DNA from: Paraferrimonas sedimenticola
GTDB lineage: Bacteria > Pseudomonadota > Gammaproteobacteria > Enterobacterales > Shewanellaceae
Reading direction: 5' to 3'
DNA: 64,000 bases
Assembly: GCF_002282855.1 (NCBI RefSeq)
Contig: NZ_NRIR01000005.1
Location: 248,001 to 312,000, forward strand
The notes beneath the pieces are model-generated. The model did not search any database. It was not told the origin of the DNA and worked only from the letters and a program-made list of their open reading frames with translations. Numbering within the stretch: the stretch's first letter is position 1; each line of letters begins with the position of its first letter. Below are positions 9,901-17,350 of this stretch, piece after piece. The translations under genes were made by a program, and so were the position numbers.

Positions 9901-10168
9901 GGATAGCTCACCGGCGTTGGTATTTAGCTTATCGATGAGCGCTGATAGTGAGCTTCGCAATCAATTGATCGACTATTTGCGGGAGCAGCTGCCGCAACCC
10001 ACGGGTCACAACAACTTATACCTGTTGTTGGGCCACTATTACCTAGCCAGTCTGGAAAGGAATCGCGAGCGAGCGCAGGAATTGTTGCAGTCTATCCGCG
10101 CCAGAGGTTATCGCCACCCCCAGTTCGAACGCTGGCTAAACGCTGATCTAGGAGGCGATAATGAGTGA
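6947..10168 (+). CDS. Membrane-anchored winged-helix/STAND NTPase/TPR regulator
   Basis: This is a 1073-residue multidomain signalling protein. Residues about 10-110 form an OmpR/CadC-type winged helix (EPRMMDVLSYL..., ending in YIETLPKRGYRIVAP). From about 130 there is an nSTAND-like module opening with PYLGLASFEEQ..VFFGR. Its Walker A is GRSGVGKS (175-182), and the helical part continues to about 560. A single membrane helix lies near 583-607. The remaining ~460 residues are helical, with TPR-like repeats, and by topology probably periplasmic. This suggests a ToxR/CadC-style regulator in which an NTPase switch sits between sensor and DNA-binding head. It overlaps the next gene by 8 bp. Its targets, perhaps the divergent lectin gene, are inferred. 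Confidence 0.8.
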   Translation: MSTSSSSEQQRFRLGDWWVLPDRNQLKGEFGNETLEPRMMDVLSYLCQHQGEVVSSEQLLIAVWQGRFFGDAPVQKCIAGLRKKLGCDARHPKYIETLPKRGYRIVAPISSESGVLSTTHSNAEPWTSGSPYLGLASFEEQHTGVFFGRTQAIAEVVHALRELEPQGQGFLLVLGRSGVGKSSLLKAGLLPLLCQTGGFAGIELAQQHKLGARAAQSSHIALIRLLDALQKLGFIDKQDSAEALAKRLEKTPQSLQGWLKPNASKTKALLIDPLEQWLLEPSLSAHAQSQWVQWLQLLAKTRGLLLIGALRSDCYGACTDISGFIELKRSGVQYDVKAAAPGEIAQMIRAPAQAAGVGFEQDPHSGERLDDLLLEEAVSHPEALPLLQYTLAELFHRRQQGQPMLLSVYHQMGGVSGAVAQQAEAKYQGLDDKAKACWSRLMHQLVSYSSASGQASAQRLAMAKIGDDTSKKLVQQFVAARLFVVEQDERDQQQYLRIAHEALIRQWQRLRDWIQDNRTALAKHEWLQSDCQRWLNANRNREYLLRAQQQLADARWLKGREDIGLSDDELAFIDASLLRAKRIRWLRRSGVAALILLSVSTFSFAVVAWRGQQQASAAREDAEALAEFMLVDLRDQLEPIGKLSLLESVAQRLLSYYQGVSSSNAPARAEALKLSAEIDIGKGQYASAQSNLEQAQQLLEQFPVETLASDKRLLLAHVYYWRGLIPYYQGDLEQSKRWWLGYLERVESLQQYQPENSEWQYELAQAHHNLGALARRQQDIGSARYYLDQAVVHKRQLIASEPENLEYAQSLANSLNWQVTLESRYGDLAMARQIASEASTIAEFMLQQQPDDFDAKYKWLTAANITIGAYLDSGDIDGARYLYKQSHQTAEDLYQQDADNKSWQVQLALYQLRGLMLAHTQSDEHQRQHQQLAELLGQRPIDNRRWLRTYLRFQANNECVSHPRTQQDIQSLANWLMSERAEFLVDSSPALVFSLSMSADSELRNQLIDYLREQLPQPTGHNNLYLLLGHYYLASLERNRERAQELLQSIRARGYRHPQFERWLNADLGGDNE

Positions 10169-10628
10169 CAAGGGATTTAATTTGATGGTCTGGGGACCGG
10201 TTGACGGTAATCCTCACGCGGATGCACCGAGGGACGCTGAAAAGGCTGACCGCACAAAGGCGGCCAAAGACTATCGATTTCTGTACGACCACAAGGTGAT
10301 TCGATTCTCTAAAAGCGATAACCAGCTATTGGTTAGCTTTCGCTTTGACGAGCGCACCGCGGGGCGCTATCAATTTCGTTGGGTAAATGCACGTCCAGGG
10401 AGAGGCGGCAATCCTTGGGATTCGGGGGATGGCATTCGTCTGCAGTTACTGTCGATGACACCCAATGAGCTCAAACTGGAAATCGACCCCACGGTTCATC
10501 CGGAAGGTCACCCCAACACTCGTAAGGCACACATTCACTTCGATGTTTGGGTAAAAGACACTTGGCCGAATGACAACGGAGAAACCGTCCATTTTCGTTG
10601 CGATCCTGAGGTGATTGTGGAAGATTAA
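10161..10628 (+). CDS. Small protein of unknown function, coupled to the STAND regulator
   Basis: This 155-residue soluble-looking protein has no signal peptide. It is rich in beta-prone, charged stretches (HKVIRFSKSDNQLLVSFRF; HIHFDVWVKDTWP) and ends with CDPEVIVED. It overlaps the 3' end of the STAND regulator by 8 bp, so translation is probably coupled and the product may be its partner or effector. I do not recognise the family with confidence; the short 'DP-EP' proteins of marine gammaproteobacteria are one unverified possibility. Confidence 0.6.
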   Translation: MSDKGFNLMVWGPVDGNPHADAPRDAEKADRTKAAKDYRFLYDHKVIRFSKSDNQLLVSFRFDERTAGRYQFRWVNARPGRGGNPWDSGDGIRLQLLSMTPNELKLEIDPTVHPEGHPNTRKAHIHFDVWVKDTWPNDNGETVHFRCDPEVIVED

Positions 10629-10647
10629 CTGTCATGCTTCTGTCGTA

Positions 10648-10673
10648 AATGGCGCGCTAGAATGTGCGCCATT
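10648..10673. other. Perfect inverted repeat without a T-run
   Basis: AATGGCGC and GCGCCATT (8 bp, 10-nt loop) sit 20 bp after the small unknown gene and before chrA. It may be a weak terminator or an mRNA 3'-end stabiliser; no T-tract follows. Confidence 0.4.
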
Positions 10674-10704
10674 CACATAAGCCTTGCGGCGATAATAAAA
10701 AACT

Positions 10705-11859
10705 ATGTCCAATAGCGTCAGTATCTTAAAGCAATTTTTTATTCTTGGGTGTCTAAGCTTTGGTGGGCCTGCCGCTCATATCGGCTACTTTCGCCAGACC
10801 TTTGTCGAACGACTGAAGTGGCTGACTGATGCTGAGTACGCCCAGATAGTCGCCTTGTGCCAATTCTTGCCAGGACCCGCATCCAGTCAGGTTGGTTTTG
10901 CCTTGGGTTATCGCCGAGGTGGCTTGCTTGGGGCACTGTCCGCTTTCGTTGGATTTACCACGCCATCGATACTTTTGATGCTGGGTTTAGCCATTGCCTC
11001 CAGCAGTTTGATGGGCACCACCTGGTTTGAGGGGCTGATGCACGGTCTTAAATTATTGGCCGTGGTAGTAGTCGCCGATGCCACTCTTGGTATGTACCGC
11101 AATTTCTGTACCAGCAAACTGGCGGCGGCACTTTGCGTTGCCACTGCAGCGGCTTTGCTGACGCTCCCTAGTCTGATCACGCAGATGCTAGTGTTGGCAG
11201 TGGCTGCAGCAATTGGCCAGGCTTACTTAAAGAATAACGACCAACCTCAGGTAGCCAGCCAAGGCATCAACTGGTGGCCACTGCTGCTGTTTGTGGTGCT
11301 ATTTGTCAGCCTGCCATTGTTGGCAAAAAGTGGTGGTCTTACCGCCTTATTTGGTGACTTCTTTCAAGCCGGGGCCTTAGTGTTTGGCGGCGGCCATGTA
11401 GTACTTCCTTTGCTGCAGAAATTAGTCGGCGCCCAACTCAGTAGCGATGTGTTTTTGACCGGATACGCGGCGGCGCAAGCGGTGCCTGGGCCAATGTTTA
11501 CTTTTGCTACCTTCCTTGGCTACGAGCTAGCGCCCCAAGCACCAATTCTCGGAGCCTTGCTGGCCACCGCAGCTGTGTTTTTACCGGGCTTTTTGTTGAT
11601 TCTGGGATTGTTTAATCACTGGCAAGCGTTAGCTAATTCGCCTCGACTCAGCGGTGCTATTAATGGCGTTAATGCCGCGGTGGTGGGATTGCTGTTAGCG
11701 GCGCTGTACCAGCCGGTGTTTGTATCGGCTGTGCTCAATGCTACCGACATGGCACTAGTGGTGGTGGGGATATATCTGCTTAAGCGTCAACAGTGGGCTA
11801 TTTTGTGGCTGGTACTCTTCTTTATTGTCAGTGGAGTAGGGCTAAGCCTGTTGGCCTAG
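10705..11859 (+). CDS. chrA: Chromate transporter, CHR family (two-domain)
   Basis: This 384-residue inner-membrane protein is built from two homologous CHR halves. The first begins with FFILGCLSFGGPAAHIGYFR and contains QFLPGPASSQVG. The second has FFQAGALVFGGGHVVLPLL and AQAVPGPMFTFATFLG. These paired FGGP/FGGG and PGP motifs define ChrA, a chromate efflux (CHR/LchrA) transporter. The length is normal for the long form. No chrB-like regulator is adjacent. The ribosome site is weak. Confidence 0.92.
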   Translation: MSNSVSILKQFFILGCLSFGGPAAHIGYFRQTFVERLKWLTDAEYAQIVALCQFLPGPASSQVGFALGYRRGGLLGALSAFVGFTTPSILLMLGLAIASSSLMGTTWFEGLMHGLKLLAVVVVADATLGMYRNFCTSKLAAALCVATAAALLTLPSLITQMLVLAVAAAIGQAYLKNNDQPQVASQGINWWPLLLFVVLFVSLPLLAKSGGLTALFGDFFQAGALVFGGGHVVLPLLQKLVGAQLSSDVFLTGYAAAQAVPGPMFTFATFLGYELAPQAPILGALLATAAVFLPGFLLILGLFNHWQALANSPRLSGAINGVNAAVVGLLLAALYQPVFVSAVLNATDMALVVVGIYLLKRQQWAILWLVLFFIVSGVGLSLLA

Positions 11860-11928
11860 CCCGGTTGGTTATTCGCTAGTGGCTTGCGTTACCGACTTTC
11901 GCTATAAACCTTGCTATAGAGAACAGCG

Positions 11929-13272
11929 CTAGTCGTGTAAGTGGAGTAACTCAATACCATCAGCGGTTTCCTCAACCACCAAATAGCTAGTGGATTGCTC
12001 GGAAAGATCGCCTAGGTCTAAGCTTCCCAACAACAGAGTCTGACCATCCTCAACATAAGTCACCATCGCCTGATAGCTGTCATTTGGCAGGGTTAATAGC
12101 CCCATGGCATTGCCCAAACCAAGCACCTTGTAGGTTGCGTTATCTATGGTTTCGTCAGCGCGCACCAAGTGTACGCGAATCGAGGTGTAACTGTGGCTTA
12201 GGTTGGCAATTTGTAGCTGGTGGCTGTACAAGCTATCGGACACCATGTCTTTACTGGTAAGCACGCGATAGTACTCAGTGATCTCACCGCTATCCTCGTC
12301 CTCTTCAAACTGACGGTAGTAAAACACCGATTGATGCTCGTTGGCCGCCAATGACAACAAGTGGTTCTCGGACAGCAATTCTCCCGAGTCGGCATTCCAG
12401 CTCTTCATCGAATAATCGCCGTACTCCAGCTCAATAGGGGCGCTAAAATGTCCGTGAGAAAGGGCTGTTAGCTCACTCTCACCTGTACTACCAACTACTT
12501 GCCAGTTAATGTTATCAATGTCTTGATAGCCGTTGAACACTCGTACCTGTGCGGTATTGTTGGTGTCGACCAGTTCTGTTGTGTAGTGCAGCGACACTAT
12601 GTCCATGCTGTATGGCGCCGCACCTGCGCCTAGGTTATCGCGGATCACCAGTTTGTACTGATTGTTGTAGGCAAAGGTAATGCCCTGCGATTCCATGATA
12701 GGTGTTTGCTCGCCCGATTGGGTCAGATAAAACTTATAGTCGCCTAAGTCCAAATTATGAGTGTCGGTCATTTCGAGTGGCGCTACGCTTTGAAGCATCT
12801 GCGCGTCTTCAAAGCTTTCATGGGCGGCCGAGTAATACACGTCCAGACTGAGCTCAGTATCTAGGTTGAAAATGCGCGTATCAAAACCTTCTTCGGGACT
12901 TTCCAACGCGAATTGATATTGCTGGACTTGAGCGTCTTCAAGATCGCCCACCAAGGCCACCCAGGTGTATTGGTCGCTAGAGATATTTAGGTCGTCTTCC
13001 CACACCACTTGAGATTGGCCATAGGTGTCGTACCACATGAGTTGCGCTGGGTAGCTGCCGGTCTCGACATCAGAGGTGTAGGTCGCTTGACTGAACTCGG
13101 CTGAGCCGTAGAGGGTTTCGTCTAATTCCAAATAGACTTGCGGAGCGTTACTTGAGCCATTGTATAGCTGTAGATGCCCCATGGCATCGTCATCATCACT
13201 GCCGCAAGCGCTAACACCTAGAGCGAGTGTCAGGGTTACGATAAGGGGTTTGAAGGGCGTTGAGAACATCAT
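11929..13272 (-). CDS. DUF4397-type lipoprotein
   Basis: This 447-residue lipoprotein has a signal peptide with lipobox VSAC followed by GSDDDD. The latter is an acidic tether often seen after lipidated cysteines of surface or outer-membrane lipoproteins. The segment HLQLYNGSSNAPQVYLELD and a later 'AQVRVFNGYQDIDNINWQV' resemble DUF4397 repeats (beta-sandwich, unknown role). At least three such units are spread along the protein. The ATG-ATG start lies behind AAGGAAGACC. It is isolated between chrA and an SDR gene. Function unknown. Confidence 0.7.
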   Translation of the reverse strand: MMFSTPFKPLIVTLTLALGVSACGSDDDDAMGHLQLYNGSSNAPQVYLELDETLYGSAEFSQATYTSDVETGSYPAQLMWYDTYGQSQVVWEDDLNISSDQYTWVALVGDLEDAQVQQYQFALESPEEGFDTRIFNLDTELSLDVYYSAAHESFEDAQMLQSVAPLEMTDTHNLDLGDYKFYLTQSGEQTPIMESQGITFAYNNQYKLVIRDNLGAGAAPYSMDIVSLHYTTELVDTNNTAQVRVFNGYQDIDNINWQVVGSTGESELTALSHGHFSAPIELEYGDYSMKSWNADSGELLSENHLLSLAANEHQSVFYYRQFEEDEDSGEITEYYRVLTSKDMVSDSLYSHQLQIANLSHSYTSIRVHLVRADETIDNATYKVLGLGNAMGLLTLPNDSYQAMVTYVEDGQTLLLGSLDLGDLSEQSTSYLVVEETADGIELLHLHD

Positions 13273-13381
13273 GGTCTTCCTTAATGAGGTGGTTCACTCG
13301 TGCTTGTTTTGCCACCCTTACGACCAGTTTTAAACCCTTGAGTTTCTCCTTTTACCTTTCTTTACATTGGTTTACATAGGC

Positions 13382-14119
13382 TTACCAAGGAATACTCTGT
13401 CCGCGCCAATCCAAGTAGCTCGCGGTACCATCTCGCTGTTGTTCTTCAATGAGCTCAAGTAGCCTTTCGGCGACAAAATCCGGAGTCAGTAATTGCCCTT
13501 GCTTAAGTCGGCCTTGAAATGGCGCTGAGAGCGGCGAGTCAGTGGTGCCTGGATGAAAAGCGAGGAGTTTGACGTTGCTGGCGCGGCGTCGGTATTCGAT
13601 AGCAGCGGTCTGAATCAGCATGTTGAGCGCCGCTTTTGAACAGCGGTATGAGTACCACCCGCCCAGACGATTGTCGCCAATACTGCCCACACGAGCGCTA
13701 AACAAAGTCACCGTTGCTGGTTGGTCGTGGCGCATGAGCGTCAATAGCTTCGCCAACCACAAAGAGGGCACTACCAAGTTCACCTCCATCAAAGTAAGCA
13801 TGGTTTGCCCGGATAGCTGTTCAAGGGCCTTTTCTGGTTGGATTGAGTCGCGATGCAGCATGCCATTGCAAATAAATGCCTTGGTAAAGTTACCGTTCCA
13901 TTCGCTCAGCTGCGACACCAATCGCTCGATGTGTTCGGGGGTATAATCGCAACTGTAGTGACGCAGGCGAGGGTGGCTGCCAAAACGCTCAACAAACTCT
14001 GCGGTAAATTCACGACTAATGGCGACCACCATCAAGTCACTGTCTTCAAGCAGTTGTCGGCACAATGCCTTGGCTATTGCGCTACTGGCGCCAACTACTA
14101 ATGCAAACTCTCGCGCCAC
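13382..14119 (-). CDS. SDR-family oxidoreductase
   Basis: This 245-residue protein has a Rossmann fold of the short-chain dehydrogenase type. The cofactor motif reads VVGASSAIAKAL, so two of the usual glycines of TGxxxGIG are alanines. A conserved Asn segment (EVNLVVPSLW), a catalytic serine region (TLFSARVGS) and the YRCSK active-site Tyr/Lys pair follow. It resembles the CsgA-like SDR branch. The start is GTG at 14119 with AGGAG upstream. Substrate unknown. Confidence 0.85.
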   Translation of the reverse strand: MAREFALVVGASSAIAKALCRQLLEDSDLMVVAISREFTAEFVERFGSHPRLRHYSCDYTPEHIERLVSQLSEWNGNFTKAFICNGMLHRDSIQPEKALEQLSGQTMLTLMEVNLVVPSLWLAKLLTLMRHDQPATVTLFSARVGSIGDNRLGGWYSYRCSKAALNMLIQTAAIEYRRRASNVKLLAFHPGTTDSPLSAPFQGRLKQGQLLTPDFVAERLLELIEEQQRDGTASYLDWRGQSIPW

Positions 14120-14176
14120 GATAATAATCTCCTATGACGTTAACTAATTAAGCTACGCCATAGAGTTTGAGAGCGA

Positions 14177-14806
14177 TCAGTCCGAGTAGTGGTTGGCCAA
14201 GATTTGGGCGGCTTGCTGGTGGCCGAGTTGAGCGGCTTCGACGAAGGCTGCGTGGGCTGCGGGGCTATTAACTTCGCCGCCTATGCCTAGCTGATACATT
14301 CTTGCTAGTCGAAACAGGGCCTCGGGATGGCTTTGATTGGCGGCGTGTTTGTACCAGGCACGAGCCTGGTAGGGCTGTTTTTTGCCGTAGGTGCCTTGTT
14401 CGAACAATGAGCCGAGCTCAAACTGAGCACGGGCATGGCCGTTTTGCCCGGCTAACAGAAAATGCCGATAGCTCAATTGTGCATCAGCTTCGCCACCTTC
14501 ACCGTGTCGGTACATCAGCCCCAAATAGTAATCCGCTTCCGGATAGCCATTAGAGGAGGCAATCTGAAACAAGTGTTTAGCTTTGTGGAAGTCAGGCTCT
14601 GTGTGTAAGCCTTTGTAGTACATGACACCAAGATAATAGCGCCCGGCAATCGAGCCGTCTTGAAGGAGAATTTCAAACGCCTGTTGATATTGGCTTTGCT
14701 TCGCGCCCACCACGGTATCAATGGCGTACTTGAGATCGTCCTTGGCCGATGCTGGCATCGGTTGGGCAATCAGCCATGAAATTAGCGCCAACAAAACAAT
14801 CCGCAT
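14177..14806 (-). CDS. Sel1-like repeat (SLR) periplasmic protein
   Basis: This 209-residue protein has a Sec signal peptide (about 1-21, ending ASA-KDD). Four to five ~36-residue Sel1/TPR-like repeats follow, each with 'A...LG.MY..G.G' (for example YYLGVMYYKG, YYLGLMYRHGEG, FELGSLFEQG, FRLARMYQLGIG). Such repeats mediate protein-protein contacts. The specific partner is unknown. The ATG lies behind AAGGAAAGG. Its upstream region contains the degenerate tRNA-Arg copy. Confidence 0.85.
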   Translation of the reverse strand: MRIVLLALISWLIAQPMPASAKDDLKYAIDTVVGAKQSQYQQAFEILLQDGSIAGRYYLGVMYYKGLHTEPDFHKAKHLFQIASSNGYPEADYYLGLMYRHGEGGEADAQLSYRHFLLAGQNGHARAQFELGSLFEQGTYGKKQPYQARAWYKHAANQSHPEALFRLARMYQLGIGGEVNSPAAHAAFVEAAQLGHQQAAQILANHYSD

Positions 14807-14834
14807 AACCTTTCCTTGTCGCTGAGGATAGTGT

Positions 14835-14904
14835 TATCCCTACAGGGACTCAAACCCGAATTGACCGCTTAGGCGGCTGCTCTATCGTGCTTAGCTATAG
14901 GAAG
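14835..14904 (-). pseudogene. Degenerate tRNA-Arg(CCT) copy
   Basis: Read on the minus strand, this aligns along its length with the intact tRNA-Arg at 18593-18668. It keeps TATAGCT, GATAGAGCAGCCGCC and GGGTT-GAGTCC, but three bases are missing from the anticodon stem-loop. The acceptor strands are mutated, and no CCA is encoded at the expected position. It cannot form a normal cloverleaf. Homology continues into the 5' flank. Confidence 0.75.
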
Positions 14905-15060
14905 ACGAGGCTATTTTAGCCACACTTTTTGGTAAGAGGAAAGCTCGTACAATCAGTTGCTTAAAAAGACTTCTAGGTTTGAGAAATGAGCGACAAAAGC
15001 GTCAAAAATCATCGCGACCGACAATTCAATGACACTATATTAGGCCGCTTTTGATGCTAG
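14905..15060. repeat. Duplicated tRNA 5' flank (copy 1 of 2)
   Basis: This segment is similar to 18669-18812, the region upstream of the intact tRNA-Arg. The core, such as gaggaaagctcgtacaatca and gttgcttaaaaag, is identical. Similarity decays after about 14968 but is still recognisable to tcaaaaatcatcgcg and tgacactat-tta. The end aligns with the stop-codon region of flgT, so the duplicated block once included the flgT 3' end. Confidence 0.75.
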
Positions 15061-15091
15061 TTTTCGGTTTCAGACAGAAGGTCGAGTATGC

Positions 15092-15613
15092 TCATGCCTC
15101 TACTCGGGCTTTTACTTTGGTTTGATTATTAATGTCTCGGCTTTGCTTGAGCTGTTGATCGCTGGTTTCGACCAAGTTGAGCTTTGTCGCACGATCATAC
15201 AAAACAATATTGACTGTGGCGGCGAGATTCAAACAGCCTTGAGTAGGCAAATAGACCACATGTTCAGCCCTATCAATGATGTCCTGAGAAATCGAACCGT
15301 CTTCTGGGCCGAAAACATAGCGGGCATTGGCCGGGTGCTCAAAATCGGTTAACGGGGTGGCGCCTTCGACAAGATCGACACAGACAATCTGCTCGTCGTC
15401 ATTGCGCTCATCGAGAATATGTTGAAGGTGCTTTTGGCTAATTTGTTCACCGATCTTGTGAGTATCGGTGCGATACCGCGCAGCGCGTTGGTAGCGCTCT
15501 CCGGTAAACACCAGTTGCTGAGCTTGAAAACAACCCGCGGCACGTAAAGCAGAACCAACGTTGCTTGGGCTTTTTGGGTTGATTAGGGCAATGGTGGCCT
15601 GATACTTCGACAT
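15092..15613 (-). CDS. TrmH/SpoU-family RNA 2'-O-methyltransferase
   Basis: The start is taken as the ATG at 15613 (173 residues) instead of the upstream TTG at 15667. The three SpoU/TrmH motifs are present: NPKSPSNVGSALRAAGCF (motif 1), YVFGPEDGSIS (motif 2) and YLPTQGCLNLAATVNIVLYD (motif 3). Together they form the alpha/beta-knot SAM site. The small size suits a stand-alone catalytic domain methylating tRNA or rRNA. The target cannot be told. It lies inside the interval bounded by the two tRNA-Arg copies. Confidence 0.88.
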   Translation of the reverse strand: MSKYQATIALINPKSPSNVGSALRAAGCFQAQQLVFTGERYQRAARYRTDTHKIGEQISQKHLQHILDERNDDEQIVCVDLVEGATPLTDFEHPANARYVFGPEDGSISQDIIDRAEHVVYLPTQGCLNLAATVNIVLYDRATKLNLVETSDQQLKQSRDINNQTKVKARVEA

Positions 15614-15779
15614 TTTTGGATTCCCGTTAGGGCTGCTACATAAGCGGTTAGAAATTGCTGAGCGCAATTTATCAAAATTGGTGGCTATGGCAAGTGGTGC
15701 TTGAGCTTGATGTTGTGGCTAACAGTGCCTGTAACCGCCTTGCAATAACAAGCCTGAATGAAAGTCGGTGGCAATTGAT

Positions 15780-15820
15780 TAGGGAGAGTTCTGGTGGGAT
15801 ATGGCCTCCCCACTAGGGAG
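15780..15820. other. tRNA acceptor-stem-like fragment between direct repeats
   Basis: tggcctccccac at 15802-15813 equals the complement of the CCA end plus 3' acceptor strand of the tRNA-Arg at 18593. It is followed at once by tagggag (15814-15820), the 5' acceptor strand of the same tRNA. The same tagggaga also occurs at 15780. It could be a tRNA remnant that lost its arms, or a chance hairpin. The 376-bp gap 15614-15989 holds only this and the terminator at 15946. Confidence 0.35.
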
Positions 15821-15945
15821 AGATCTGTATCAAATTTTTATAGTTAAAACAGTGTCTTAAACTTCGGTGTCGTCGCCCGTGTCTCCATAGGCCTGTAAAG
15901 GCGTTTGAACGAAGCTTAATCCTACTCTGGGTTTGACCACCGGCG

Positions 15946-15970
15946 AAAAATGGGAGGATGCAACCTCCCA
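15946..15970 (-). terminator. Rho-independent terminator of the lipoprotein pair
   Basis: On the minus strand a perfect 7-bp stem, TGGGAGG/CCTCCCA with a 6-nt loop, is followed by a T-run (complement of aaaaa at 15946-15950). It lies 20 bp downstream of the stop codon at 15990. Confidence 0.85.
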
Positions 15971-15989
15971 CTATAATCGTGATAGTTAA

Positions 15990-16844
15990 TTAGGACTTAA
16001 CTACACTGTCAATTTCTTTGTAGATACGGTCGGCTAAGGATTCCAACTCTGCTTTCGTTGTCGATGCTGTTCCGTCAGCGAACAAAGTGTAGGGAATACT
16101 GTGTCTAGATACGGCGATACTGCCATTTCGATAAGGAGAGACTTCAATCGTTACTAGAGAGCCATTTATGGAATTCCTGAAGGAAATTGCTTTTCCATTA
16201 GCTATATTTGAACGTACATTCTGAACTGAGTATTTTCGTTCGAAGTTTGAAATTACCGAGTCTACTCCATAATCAGAAACCGATTCATGTTTAAAGTTAG
16301 AGTTTTTCTCTATAATTATTTTGTCTAATGATGCGTGGATTTGTGCCAGGTCTTTAGCAATGTTCTCATTCGAATCCAAATGATTAATAGGGAAAACAAA
16401 TGCTTTTCCGGTATGAACGTTAATGCTGTTTGGCGATTTGATTGTTACTTTAAATTTTCCATCGTTATTTTCACCAGATACTGTCATTTCTGCTGTTTTG
16501 TAACTTGTGAACTTTCTTCCATTGTCTTTCATGGAGCTAGCATAGTCGACGGTTACTTTATTGCTGCTAGTTCTTACTTTAATTCCCTTGTTATAAGTGT
16601 TGCTATACCCCATGGTTAGTTTTTTCGGTCCATAAGGCCGATACGAAGAGTACTTTAAGATAGCTTCTTGTAATTGCCTATTAACTTCATACAAATCAAC
16701 ATTGCCGAGCTCGTTAGAAAATTCGATTACTTTTTCAGTAGAAGCTAGTGGCATGTTGGCTTCTGCGGCATGTTCTGTGGACTTACACCCGGGCATTGCT
16801 AGTAATATTGCCGTTGCGATTGATGCTCTGTAAATGGACTTCAT
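15990..16844 (-). CDS. AT-rich orphan lipoprotein
   Basis: This 284-residue protein has a lipoprotein signal (MKSIYRASIATAILLAMPGC, lipobox MPGC). The mature part is Lys/Ser/Asn-rich with repeated beta-like stretches. I recognise no family. Base composition is clearly more AT-rich than the surrounding genes. It overlaps the upstream lipoprotein gene by 4 bp (ATGA), so the two form a coupled operon ending at the hairpin at 15946. Both lie in the island-like interval between tRNA-Arg copies. Function unknown. Confidence 0.7.
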   Translation of the reverse strand: MKSIYRASIATAILLAMPGCKSTEHAAEANMPLASTEKVIEFSNELGNVDLYEVNRQLQEAILKYSSYRPYGPKKLTMGYSNTYNKGIKVRTSSNKVTVDYASSMKDNGRKFTSYKTAEMTVSGENNDGKFKVTIKSPNSINVHTGKAFVFPINHLDSNENIAKDLAQIHASLDKIIIEKNSNFKHESVSDYGVDSVISNFERKYSVQNVRSNIANGKAISFRNSINGSLVTIEVSPYRNGSIAVSRHSIPYTLFADGTASTTKAELESLADRIYKEIDSVVKS

Positions 16845-17350
16845 CTGCTTAATTCCTTGTAATTTGGGCTATAGATTGTTATCGATATATTTCTTGCCAT
16901 ACTTGTTGAAAAGTTTTCTAATGTACTTATATTCCTCTCTATTTGCTTAGGCTCTAGATTTAAAAATATTCTAGCTCCATAGTTTATTATATTTGGATTG
17001 TTTGGGTTGGCGTCGAAAACTAGAGTGCCATCGGCCAGGTACACGAACAATTCCAAGCTGTTGTTATTTAATTTATTGGGCTGAAACTTCTCATAGAATT
17101 TTACTTTTTTTAGTTCGCCTATACAGAGGCTTAACTCTTCAGGCCAGTAATAATTATGCTGCCCAAAGTAAGAAAGCTTTCCTTCTGAGATTACAACTTT
17201 GTATTCAGGGCAATTATCTTTGGCTTTGTATAAGATCCTTGCATCGAGCCCTGTTGTTCCTCCTGACTTTAGCCCCCTCATCGCGGTAGTTGATATACAT
17301 CCTGACAATAGTGTTAGCGCAACAAATGTTGCGAATAATCTATGACGCAT
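16841..17350 (-). CDS. AT-rich orphan lipoprotein, first gene of the pair
   Basis: This 169-residue protein has a lipoprotein signal (MRHRLFATFVALTLLSGC, lipobox LSGC). The mature domain contains one Cys-Pro and one Leu-Cys-Ile site, and a region FVYLADGTLVFDA that looks beta-stranded. No family is recognised. The start ATG lies behind AAGGATGATGAG. It is translationally coupled to the next lipoprotein (4-bp overlap). Composition is AT-rich, which suggests acquisition. Confidence 0.7.
   Translation of the reverse strand: MRHRLFATFVALTLLSGCISTTAMRGLKSGGTTGLDARILYKAKDNCPEYKVVISEGKLSYFGQHNYYWPEELSLCIGELKKVKFYEKFQPNKLNNNSLELFVYLADGTLVFDANPNNPNIINYGARIFLNLEPKQIERNISTLENFSTSMARNISITIYSPNYKELSR

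Noticed and set aside
14835-14904. Functional second tRNA-Arg
   Set aside because: Three bases are lost from the anticodon arm, acceptor pairing is broken and the CCA end is missing.
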